Source: Prosopocoilus inquinatus | Lineage: Eukaryota; Arthropoda; Insecta; Coleoptera; Lucanidae | Assembly (NCBI GenBank): GCA_036172665.1 | Contig: CM069872.1 | Span: 25,796,001 to 25,860,000 of the forward strand | Direction of reading: 5' to 3' | Length of the DNA stretch: 64,000 nucleotides | In this document: positions 1-10,250 of the stretch, piece by piece | Layout: each line of letters starts with the position of its first letter | Position numbering within the stretch: the first letter of the stretch is position 1 | Made by a program: the position numbers and the translations under genes | Notes under the pieces: model-generated | What the model saw: only the letters and a program-made list of their open reading frames with translations | Databases searched by the model: none | What the model was told of the DNA's origin: nothing

Positions 1-149
1 CTGGAAATAGTTTTAAACGAAACAACACGGATGAGCGTTGTTCCTGTGCTGTATCTAATCGATTCTTACTCATCTATCATGTTATTTGACGTTTCGATGG
101 ACTCCAGTAACTCTAATGTGAGAAACGAAATTTTCGGACGCAGCAGAAG

Positions 150-298
150 CTGGAAATAGTTTTAAACGAAACAACACGCATTAGCGTTGTTCCTGTGATG
201 TATCTAATCGATCCTTACTTATCTATCATGTTATTTGACGTTTCGATGGACTCCAGTAACTATGATGTGAGATACGAAATTTTCGGACGCAGCAGAAG
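150..298 (+). repeat. Representative 149-bp monomer
   Basis: This copy serves as the coordinate reference. The monomer is about 41% G+C with nine CpG in a typical copy. By eye, positions 16-58 (from 'aacgaaacaacacg' to 'tgatgtatctaa'), 81-94 ('gttatttgacgttt'), 99-108 ('ggactccagt') and 137-142 ('ggacgc') change little between copies. Variable sites include 15 (a/g), 30 (c/t/g), 59 (t/a), 71 (c/t), 76-79, 95-98 ('cgat', 'ggat', 'ggac') and most of 110-136. Most copies carry ATCGAT at 58-63. Copies reading 'ctaaacgatcc' lose it but keep GATC, so GATC-cutting enzymes should give a 149-bp ladder. Confidence 0.97.
170..191. other. Short dyad in the conserved part of the monomer (example copy)
   Basis: Monomer positions 21-42 contain AACAAC and, ten bases later, GTTGTT, its reverse complement. 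In copies reading 'acgcattagcg' an inner CGC-ATTA-GCG hairpin is also possible, with AACAA/TTGTT as the outer stem and a CA bulge. The dyad recurs in most monomers. A minority break it with variants such as 'gttgtgcc', 'gtcgttcc', 'gtctttcc' or 'gttcttcc'. A stem this short could arise by chance, so any function in protein binding or non-B DNA is speculative. Confidence 0.5.
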
Positions 299-1003
299 CT
301 GGAAATAGTTTTAAACGAAACAACACGCATTAGCGTTGTTCCTGTGATGTATCTAATCGATCCTTACTCATCTGTCATGTTATTTGGCGTTTCGATGGAC
401 TCCAGTAACTGTGATGTGAGTTACGAAGTTCTCGGACGCAGCTGAAGCTAGAAATAGTATTAAACGAAACAACACGCATTAGCGTTGTTCCTGTGATGTA
501 TCTAATCGATCCTTACTTATCCATCATGTTATTTGACGTTTGGATGGACTCCAGTAAGTCTGATGTGAGATACAAAGTTTCTGGACGCAGCAGGAGCTGG
601 AAATAGTTTTAAACGAAACAACACGTATTAGCGTTGTTCCTGTGATGTATCTAAACGATCCTTACTTATCTAACATGTTATTTGACGTTTGGATGGACTC
701 CAGTAAGTCTGATGTGAGATACAAAGTTTTTGGACGCAGCAGGAGCTAGAAATAGTTTTAAACGAAACAACACGTATTAGCGTTGTTCCTGTGCTGTATC
801 TAATTGACCCTTACTTATCTATCATGTTATTTGACGTTTCGATGGACTCCAGTAACTCTGATGTGAGATGAGAGGTTTTCGGACGCAGCAGAAGCTGGAA
901 ATAGTTTTAAACGAAACAACACGTATTAGCGTTGTTCCTGTGATGTATCTAATCGATCCTTACTCATCTATCATGTTATTTGACGTTTGGACGGACTCCA
1001 GTA

Positions 1004-2264
1004 CCTCTGATGAGAGATACAAAGTTCTCGGACGCAGTAGAAGCTGGAAATAGTTTTGAACGAAACAACACGTATTAGCGTTGTTCCTGTGATGTATCTA
1101 AACGATCCTTACTTATCTAACATGTTATTTGCCGTTTGCATGGACTCCAGTAAGTCTGATGTGAGATACGACGTTTTCGGACGCAGCAGAAGCTGGAAAT
1201 AGTTTTAAACGAAACAACACGCATTAGCGTTGTTCCTGTGATGTATCTAATCGATCCTTACTTATCTATCATGTTATTTGACGTTTGGATGGACTCCAGT
1301 AAGTCTGATGTAAGATACGACGTTTTCGGACGCAGCAGAAGCTGGAAATAGTTTTAAACGAAACAACACGCATTAGCGTTGTTCCTGTGATGTATCTAAT
1401 CGATCCTTACTCATCTATCATGTTATTTGACGTTTGGACGGACTCCAGTATCTCTGATGTGAGATACAATGTTATCGGACGCAGCAGAAGCTGGAAATAG
1501 TTTTAAACGAAACAACACGCATTAGCGTTGTTCCTGTGATGTATCTAATCGATCCTTACTCATCTATCATGTTATTTGACGTTTGGACGGACTCCAGTAA
1601 CTCTGATGTGAGATACAATGTTATCGGACGCAGCAGAAGCTGGAAGTAGTTTTAAACGAAACAACACGTATTAGCGTTGTTCCTGTGATGTATCTAAACG
1701 ATCCTTACTTATCTAACATGTTATTTGACGTTTGGATGGACTCCAGTAAGTCTGATGTGAGATACAAAGTTTTTGGACGCAGCAGGAGCTAGAAATAGTT
1801 TTAAACGAAACAACACGTATTAGCGTTGTTCCTGTAATGTATCTAGTCGATCCTTACTTATCTAACATGTTATTTGACGTTTGGATGGACTCCAGTAAGT
1901 CTGATGTGAGATAAGACGTTTTCGGACGCAGCAGAAGCTGGAAATAGTTTTAAAGGAAACAACACGCATTAGCGTTGTTCCTGTGATGTATCTAATCGAA
2001 ACAACACGTATTAGCGTTGTTCCTGTGATGTATCTAAACGATCCTTACTTATCTAACATGTTATTTGACGTTTGGATGGACTTCAGTAAGTCTGATGTGA
2101 GATACAAAGTTTTTGGACGCAGCAGGAGCTAGAAATAGTTTTAAACGAAACAACACGTATTAGCGTTGTTCCTGTAATGTATCTAATCGATCCTTACTCA
2201 TCTATCATGTTATTTGACGTTTGGACGGACTCCAGTAACTCTGATGTGAGATACAAAGTTATCG
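1004..2264 (+). repeat. Mixed monomers between older duplication blocks
   Basis: This is ordinary satellite with two recognisable parts. The 1,004-1,310 stretch continues a match (offset 8,386) to 9,390-9,696, including the rare 'tttgccgtttgcatgg' monomer at 1,128. From about 1,193 come monomers of the 'acgcattag' type, then 'ctaaacgatcc' types. The anomalous 191-bp monomer lies near the right end. No gene is seen. Confidence 0.8.
1938..2128 (+). repeat. 191-bp monomer with a 42-bp internal duplication
   Basis: After 'gatgtatctaatcga' (about 1,999) the sequence jumps back to 'aacaacacgtattagcg' instead of continuing 'tccttact', so monomer positions of roughly 17-58 are present twice. The two joined sites share 'cga', consistent with microhomology or slippage. 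Later anchors are shifted by exactly 42 bp relative to the 149-bp lattice. Confidence 0.93.
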
Positions 2265-4025
2265 GACGCAGCAGCAGCTGGAAATAGTTTTAAACGAAAC
2301 AACACATATTAGCGTTGTTCCTGTGATGTAACTAATCGATCCTTACTCATATATCATGTTATTTGACGTTTGGACGGACTCCAGTAACTCTGATGAGAGA
2401 TACAAAGTTCTCGGACGCAGTAGAAGCTGGAAATAGTTTTGAACGAAACAACACGTATTAGCGTTGTGCCTGTGATGTATCTAAACGATCCTTACTTATC
2501 TAACATGTTATTTGACGTTTGGATGGACTCCAGTAAGTCTGATGTGAGATACAAAGTTTTTGGACGCAGCAGGAGCTGGAAATAGTTTTAAACGAAACAA
2601 CACGGATGAGCGTTGTTCCTGTGATGTATCTAATCGATCCTTAATTATCTATCATGTTATTTGACGTTTCGATGGACTCCAGTAACTATGATGTGAGATA
2701 CGAAATTTTCGGACGCAGCAGAAGCTGGAAATAGTTTTAAACGAAACAACACGCATTAGCGTTGTTCCTGTGATGTATCTAATCGATCCTTACTCATCTG
2801 TCATGTTATTTGGCGTTTCGATGGACTCCAGTAACTGTGATGTGAGTTACGAAGTTCTCGGACGCAGCTGAAGCTAGAAATAGTTTTAAACGAAACAACA
2901 CGCATTAGCGTTGTTCCTGTGATGTATCTAATCGATCCTTACTTATCTATCATGTTATTTGACGTTTGGATGGACTCCAGTAAGTCTGATGTGAGATACA
3001 AAGTTTTTGGACGCAGCAGGAGCTGGAAATAGTTTTAAACGAAACAACACGTATTAGCGTTGTTCCTGTGCTGTATCTAATCGATCCTTACTCATCTATC
3101 ATGTTATTTGACATTTCGATGGACTCCAGTAACTCTGATGTGAGATACGACGTTTTCGGACGCAGCAGCAGCTGGAAATAGTTTTAAACGGAACAGCACA
3201 TATTAGCGTTGTTCCTGTAATGTATCTAATCGATCCTTACTCATCTATCATGTTATTTGACGTTTGGACGGACTCCAGTAACTCTGATGTGAGATACAAA
3301 GTTATCGGACGCAGCAGAAGCTGGAAATAGTTTTGAACGAAACAACACGTATTAGCGTTGTTCCTGTGATGTATCTAAACGATCCTTACTCATCTATCAT
3401 GTTATTTGACGTTTGGACGGACTCCAGTAACTCTGATGTGAGATACAATGTTATCGGACGCAGCAGAAGCTGGAAATAGTTTCAAACGAAACAACACGTA
3501 TTAGCGTTGTTCCTGTGATGTATCTAAACGATCCTTACTTATCTAACATGTTATTTGACGTTTGGATGGACTCCAGTATGTCTGATGTGAGATACGACGT
3601 TTTCGGACGCAGCAGAAGCTGGAAATAGTTTTAAACGAAACAACACGCATTAGCGTTGTTCCTGTGATGCATCTAATCGATCCTTACTCATCTATCATGT
3701 TATTTGACGTTTGGATGGACTCCAGTAAGTCTGATGTGAGATACAAAGTTTTTGGACGCAGCAGGAGCTAGAAATAGTTTTAAACGAAACAACACGTATT
3801 AGCGTTGTTCCTGTGCTGTATCTAATTGATCCTTACTTATCTATCATGTTATTTGACGTTTCGATGAACTCCAGTAACTCTGATGTGAGATGCGACGTTT
3901 TCGGACGCAGCAGAAGCTGGAAATAGTTTTAAACGAAACAACACGTATTAGCGTTGTTCCTGTGATGTATCTAATCGATCCTTACTCATCTATCATGTTA
4001 TTTGACGTTTGGACGGACTCCAGTA
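2265..4025 (+). repeat. Copy 1 of a 1.76-kb block repeated at 5,364-bp offset
   Basis: It matches 7,629-9,389 (offset 36 monomers) and shares unusual variants such as 'aacggaacagcacatatt' (3,188 and 8,552) and 'gatgcatctaatcg'. A few substitutions separate the copies, for example 'ttaattatct' against 'ttacttatct' and 'taactgtgat' against 'taactctgat'. The identity ends at 4,026, where the partner reads 'gtacctc'. Confidence 0.85.
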
Positions 4026-4526
4026 ACTCTGATGTGAGATACAATGTTATCGGACGCAGCAGAAGCTGGAAATAGTTTTAAACGAAACAACACGTATTAG
4101 CGTTGTTCCTGTGATGTATCTAAACGATCCTTACTTATCTAACATGTTATTTGACGTTTGGATGGACTCCAGTAAGTCTGATGTGAGATACAAAGTTTTT
4201 GGACGCAGCAGGAGCTAGAAATAGTTTTAAACGAAACAACACGTATTAGCGTTGTTCCTGTAATGTATCTAGTCGATCCTTACTTATCTAACATGTTATT
4301 TGACGTTTGGATGGACTTCAGTAAGTCTGATGTGAGATACAAAGTTTTTGGACGCAGCAGGAGCTAGAAATAGCTTTAAACGAAACAACACGTATTAGCG
4401 TTGTTCCTGTAATGTATCTAATCGATCCTTACTCATCTATCATGTTATTTGACGTTTGGACGGACTCCAGTAACTCTGATGTGAGATACAAAGTTATCGG
4501 ACGCAGCAGAAGCTGGAAATAGTTTT
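3695..4526 (+). repeat. Copy 1 of an 0.83-kb block repeated at 2,980-bp offset
   Basis: This overlaps the 5,364-offset block and matches 6,675-7,506 (20 monomers away), including 'gatgaactcc' and 'tagctttaaacg'. The overlap of two different offset relations on the same bases indicates successive rounds of duplication. Confidence 0.8.
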
Positions 4527-6002
4527 GAACGAAACAACACGTATTAGCGTTGTTCCTGTGATGTATCTAAACGATCCTTACTCATCTATCATGTTATTTG
4601 ACGTTTGGACGGACTCCAGTAACTCTGATGTGAGATACAATGTTATCGGACGCAGCAGAAGCTGGAAATAGTTTCAAACGAAACAACACGTATTAGCGTT
4701 GTTCCTGTGATGTATCTAAACGATCCTTACTTATCTAACATGTTATTTGACGTTTGGATGGACTCCAGTAAGTCTGATGTGAGATACAAAGTTTTTGGAC
4801 GCAGCAGGAGCTGGAAATAGTTTTAAACGAAACAACACGGATGAGCGTTGTTCCTGTGCTGTATCTAATCGATTCTTACTCATCTATCATGTTATTTGAC
4901 GTTTCGATGGACTCCAGTAACTCTAATGTGAGAAACGAAATTTTCGGACGCAGCAGAAGCTGGAAATAGTTTTAAACGAAACTACACGCATTAGCGTTGT
5001 TCCTGTGATGTATCTAATCGATCCTTACTTATCTGTCATGTTATTTGGCGTTTCGATGGACTCCAGTAACTGTGATGTGAGTTGCGAAGTTCTCGGACGC
5101 AGCTGAAGCTAGAAATAGTTTTAAACGAAACAACACGCATTAGCGTTGTTCCTGTGATGTATCTAATCGATCCTTACTTATCTATCATGTTATTTGACGT
5201 TTGGATGGACTCCAGTAAGTCTGATGTGAGATACAAAGTTTTTGGACGCAGCAGGAGCTGGAAATAGTTTTAAACGAAACAACACGTATTAGCGTTGTTC
5301 CTGTGCTGTATCTAATCGATCCTTACTTATCTATCATGTTATTTGACGTTTGGATGGACTCCAGTAAGTCTGATGTGAGATGCGACGTTTTCGGACGCAG
5401 CAGAAGCTGGAAATAGTTTTAAACGAAACAACACGTATTAGCGTTGTTCCTGTAATGTATCTAATCGATCCTTACTCATCTATCATGTTATTTGACGTTT
5501 GAACGGACTCCAGTAACTCTGATGTGAGATACAAAGTTATCGGACGCAGCAGAAGCTGGAAATAGTTTTAAACGAAACAACACGTATTAGCGTTGTTCCT
5601 GTGATGTATCTAATCGATCCTTACTCATCTATCATGTTATTTGACGTTTGGATGGACTCCAGTAACTCTGATGTGAGATACGAAATGTTCGGACGCAGCA
5701 GCAGCAGGAAATAGTTTTAAACGAAACAACACATATTAGCGTTGTTCCTGTGATGTAACTAATCGATCCTTACTCATATATCATGTTATTTGACGTTTGG
5801 ACGGACTCCAGTAACTCTGATGAGAGATACAAAGTTCTCGGACGCAGTAGAAGCTGAAAATAGTTTTGAACGAAACAACACGTATTAGCGTTGTGCCTGT
5901 GATGTATCTAAACGATCCTTACTTATCTAACATGTTATTTGACGTTTGGATGGACTCCAGTAAGTCTGATGTGAGATACAAAGTTTTTGGACGCAGCAGG
6001 AG
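4527..6002 (+). repeat. Mixed monomers with an 8-monomer (1,192-bp) offset relation
   Basis: Satellite only. The monomer reading 'gatgagcgttgttcctgtgc' at 4,811 recurs at 6,003, 1,192 bp on, and 4,522 onward resembles 3,331 onward at the same spacing. Several private variants occur, such as 'actacacgc' at 4,981 and 'cagcagcagg' near 5,697. Confidence 0.75.
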
Positions 6003-7005
6003 CTGGAAATAGTTTTAAACGAAACAACACGGATGAGCGTTGTTCCTGTGCTGTATCTAATCGATTCTTACTCATCTATCATGTTATTTGACGTTTCGAT
6101 GGACTCCAGTAACTCTAATGTGAGAAACGAAATTTTCGGACGCAGCAGAAGCTGGAAATAGTTTTAAACGAAACAACACGCATTAGCGTTGTTCCTGTGA
6201 TGTATCTAATCGATCCTTACTTATCTATCATGTTATTTGACGTTTCGATGGACTCCAGTAACTATGATGTGAGATACGAAATTTTCGGACGCAGCAGAAG
6301 CTGGAAATAGTTTTAAACGAAACAACACGCATTAGCGTTGTTCCTGTGATGTATCTAATCGATCCTTACTCATCTGTCATGTTATTTGGCGTTTCGATGG
6401 ACTCCAGTAACTGTGATGTGAGTTACGAAGTTCTCGGACGCAGCTGAAGCTAGAAATAGTATTAAACGAAACAACACGCATTAGCGTTGTTCCTGTGATG
6501 TATCTAATCGATCCTTACTTATCCATCATGTTATTTGACGTTTGGATGGACTCCAGTAAGTCTGATGTGAGATACAAAGTTTCTGGACGCAGCAGGAGCT
6601 GGAAATAGTTTTAAACGAAACAACACGTATTAGCGTTGTTCCTGTGATGTATCTAAACGATCCTTACTTATCTAACATGTTATTTGACGTTTGGATGGAC
6701 TCCAGTAAGTCTGATGTGAGATACAAAGTTTTTGGACGCAGCAGGAGCTAGAAATAGTTTTAAACGAAACAACACGTATTAGCGTTGTTCCTGTGCTGTA
6801 TCTAATTGATCCTTACTTATCTATCATGTTATTTGACGTTTCGATGAACTCCAGTAACTCTGATGTGAGATGCGACGTTTTCGGACGCAGCAGAAGCTGG
6901 AAATAGTTTTAAACGAAACAACACGTATTAGCGTTGTTCCTGTGATGTATCTAATCGATCCTTACTCATCTATCATGTTATTTGACGTTTGGACGGACTC
7001 CAGTA
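6003..7005 (+). repeat. Copy 2 of the 6,002-bp-offset block
   Basis: This is the partner of 1-1,003. It lies downstream of a rearranged interval, so the two copies look like the surviving ends of an older 40-monomer unit that was partly overwritten by later duplications with offsets 5,364 and 2,980. That history is inferred from the overlapping offsets. Confidence 0.85.
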
Positions 7006-7628
7006 ACTCTGATGTGAGATACAATGTTATCGGACGCAGCAGAAGCTGGAAATAGTTTTAAACGAAACAACACGTATTAGCGTTGTTCCTGTGATGTATC
7101 TAAACGATCCTTACTTATCTAACATGTTATTTGACGTTTGGATGGACTCCAGTAAGTCTGATGTGAGATACAAAGTTTTTGGACGCAGCAGGAGCTAGAA
7201 ATAGTTTTAAACGAAACAACACGTATTAGCGTTGTTCCTGTAATGTATCTAGTCGATCCTTACTTATCTAACATGTTATTTGACGTTTGGATGGACTTCA
7301 GTAAGTCTGATGTGAGATACAAAGTTTTTGGACGCAGCAGGAGCTAGAAATAGCTTTAAACGAAACAACACGTATTAGCGTTGTTCCTGTAATGTATCTA
7401 ATCGATCCTTACTCATCTATCATGTTATTTGACGTTTGGACGGACTCCAGTAACTCTGATGTGAGATACAAAGTTATCGGACGCAGCAGAAGCTGGAAAT
7501 AGTTTTAAACGAAACAACACGTATTAGCGTTGTTCCTGTGATGTATCTAATCGATCCTTACTCATCTATCATGTTATTTGACGTTTGGATGGACTCCAGT
7601 AACTCTGATGTGAGATACGAAATGTTCG
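7006..7628 (+). repeat. Satellite continuation; partner of 4,026-4,526
   Basis: This extends the 2,980-offset match to about 7,506, then continues with monomers carrying 'cagcagcagctgg'. No non-satellite sequence is seen. Confidence 0.8.
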
Positions 7629-9389
7629 GACGCAGCAGCAGCTGGAAATAGTTTTAAACGAAACAACACATATTAGCGTTGTTCCTGTGATGTAACTAAT
7701 CGATCCTTACTCATATATCATGTTATTTGACGTTTGGACGGACTCCAGTAACTCTGATGAGAGATACAAAGTTCTCGGACGCAGTAGAAGCTGGAAATAG
7801 TTTTGAACGAAACAACACGTATTAGCGTTGTGCCTGTGATGTATCTAAACGATCCTTACTTATCTAACATGTTATTTGACGTTTGGATGGACTCCAGTAA
7901 GTCTGATGTGAGATACAAAGTTTTTGGACGCAGCAGGAGCTGGAAATAGTTTTAAACGAAACAACACGGATGAGCGTTGTTCCTGTGATGTATCTAATCG
8001 ATCCTTACTTATCTATCATGTTATTTGACGTTTCGATGGACTCCAGTAACTATGATGTGAGATACGAAATTTTCGGACGCAGCAGAAGCTGGAAATAGTT
8101 TTAAACGAAACAACACGCATTAGCGTTGTTTCTGTGATGTATCTAATCGATCCTTACTCATCTGTCATGTTATTTGGCGTTTCGATGGACTCCAGTAACT
8201 CTGATGTGAGTTACGAAGTTCTCGGACGCAGCTGAAGCTAGAAATAGTTTTAAACGAAACAACACGCATTAGCGTTGTTCCTGTGATGTATCTAATCGAT
8301 CCTTACTTATCTATCATGTTATTTGACGTTTGGATGGACTCCAGTAAGTCTGATGTGAGATACAAAGTTTTTGGACGCAGCAGGAGCTGGAAATAGTTTT
8401 AAACGAAACAACACGTATTAGCGTTGTTCCTGTGCTGTATCTAATCGATCCTTACTCATCTATCATGTTATTTGACATTTCGATGGACTCCAGTAACTCT
8501 GATGTGAGATACGACGTTTTCGGACGCAGCAGCAGCTGGAAATAGTTTTAAACGGAACAGCACATATTAGCGTTGTTCCTGTAATGTATCTAATCGATCC
8601 TTACTCATCTATCATGTTATTTGACGTTTGGACGGACTCCAGTAACTCTGATGTGAGATACAAAGTTATCGGACGCAGCAGAAGCTGGAAATAGTTTTGA
8701 ACGAAACAACACGTATTAGCGTTGTTCCTGTGATGTATCTAAACGATCCTTACTCATCTATCATGTTATTTGACGTTTGGACGGACTCCAGTAACTCTGA
8801 TGTGAGATACAATGTTATCGGACGCAGCAGAAGCTGGAAATAGTTTCAAACGAAACAACACGTATTAGCGTTGTTCCTGTGATGTATCTAAACGATCCTT
8901 ACTTATCTAACATGTTATTTGACGTTTGGATGGACTCCAGTATGTCTGATGTGAGATACGACGTTTTCGGACGCAGCAGAAGCTGGAAATAGTTTTAAAC
9001 GAAACAACACGCATTAGCGTTGTTCCTGTGATGCATCTAATCGATCCTTACTCATCTATCATGTTATTTGACGTTTGGATGGACTCCAGTAAGTCTGATG
9101 TGAGATACAAAGTTTTTGGACGCAGCAGGAGCTAGAAATAGTTTTAAACGAAACAACACGTATTAGCGTTGTTCCTGTGCTGTATCTAATTGATCCTTAC
9201 TTATCTATCATGTTATTTGACGTTTCGATGAACTCCAGTAACTCTGATGTGAGATGCGACGTTTTCGGACGCAGCAGAAGCTGGAAATAGTTTTAAACGA
9301 AACAACACGTATTAGCGTTGTTCCTGTGATGTATCTAATCGATCCTTACTCATCTATCATGTTATTTGACGTTTGGACGGACTCCAGTA
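7629..9389 (+). repeat. Copy 2 of the 5,364-bp-offset block
   Basis: This is the partner of 2,265-4,025, in the same monomer order with a handful of substitutions. It diverges at 9,390, where it switches to the monomer type that also follows position 1,003. Confidence 0.85.
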
Positions 9390-10250
9390 CCTCTGATGAG
9401 AGATACAAAGTTCTCGGACGCAGTAGAAGCTGGAAATAGTTTTGAACGAAACAACACGTATTAGCGTTGTTCCTGTGATGTATCTAAACGATCCTTACTT
9501 ATCTAACATGTTATTTGCCGTTTGCATGGACTCCAGTAAGTCTGATGTGAGATACGACGTTTTCGGACGCAGCAGAAGCTGGAAATAGTTTTAAACGAAA
9601 CAACACGCATTAGCGTTGTTCCTGTGATGTATCTAATCGATCCTTACTTATCTATCATGTTATTTGACGTTTGGATGGACTCCAGTAAGTCTGATGTGAG
9701 ATACGACGTTTTCGGACGCAGCAGAAGCTGGAAATAGTTTTAAACGAAACAACACGCATTAGCGTTGTTCCTGTGATGTATCTAATCGATCCTTACTTAT
9801 CTGTCATGTTATTTGACGTTTGGATGGACTCCAGTAAGTCTGATGTGAGATACGACGTTTTCGGACGCAGCAGAAGCTGGAAATAGTTTTAAACGAAACA
9901 ACACGCATTAGCGTTGTTCCTGTGATGTATCTAATCGATCCTTACTTATCTATCATGTTATTTGACGTTTGGATGGACTCCAGTAAGTCTGATGTGAGAT
10001 ACGACGTTTTCGGACGCAGCAGAAGCTGGAAATAGTTTTAAACGAAACAACACGCATTAGCGTTGTTCCTGTGATGTATCTAATCGATCCTTACTTATCT
10101 ATCATGTTATTTGACGTTTGGATGGACTCCAGTAAGTCTGATGTGAGATACGACGTTTTCGGACGCAGCAGAAGCTGGAAATAGTTTTAAACGAAACAAC
10201 ACGCATTAGCGTTGTTCCTGTGATGTATCTAATCGATCCTTACTTATCTT
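9390..10250 (+). repeat. Transition into a run of near-identical monomers
   Basis: It begins with the rare 'tttgccgtttgcatgg' monomer (9,514). Four consecutive monomers at 9,579-10,174 are then almost the same sequence: 'acgcattag', 'ttacttatc', 'gtttggatgg', 'agtaagtctg', 'gacgttttcgg'. The only difference I see among them is 'tctgtcatg' in the second. Adjacent identity like this is unusual here, since neighbouring monomers normally belong to different subtypes. Confidence 0.9.

Larger units (their letters stand above)
1..1003 (+). repeat. Copy 1 of a 1-kb block repeated at 6,002-bp offset
   Basis: This stretch matches 6,003-7,005 with only a few substitutions. It shares rare variants such as 'tagtattaaacg' (about 455 and 6,457), 'ttatccatcatg' and 'gatgagcgttg'. 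The offset equals 40 monomers plus the 42-bp insertion near 1,998, so the insertion lies inside the repeated interval. Divergence begins at 1,004, where 'gtacctc' replaces 'gtaactc'. The first 219 bp also match 4,811-5,029. Confidence 0.85.

Noticed and set aside
141..152. CAGC-AGAA-GCTG hairpin across the monomer junction
   Set aside because: A 4-bp stem is too short to be meaningful, and common subtypes ('caggagctag', 'cataagctag', 'caagagctag') destroy it without compensation.
239..257. CENP-B-box-like stretch around 'ttcgatggactccag' (monomer 92-108)
   Set aside because: It matches 7 of the 9 fixed positions of NTTCGNNNNANNCGGGN but misses two in the CGGG part. A match this good is expected about 0.4 times by chance in 149 bp on both strands. 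Many monomers also break the TTCG core ('tttggatgg', 'tttggacgg').
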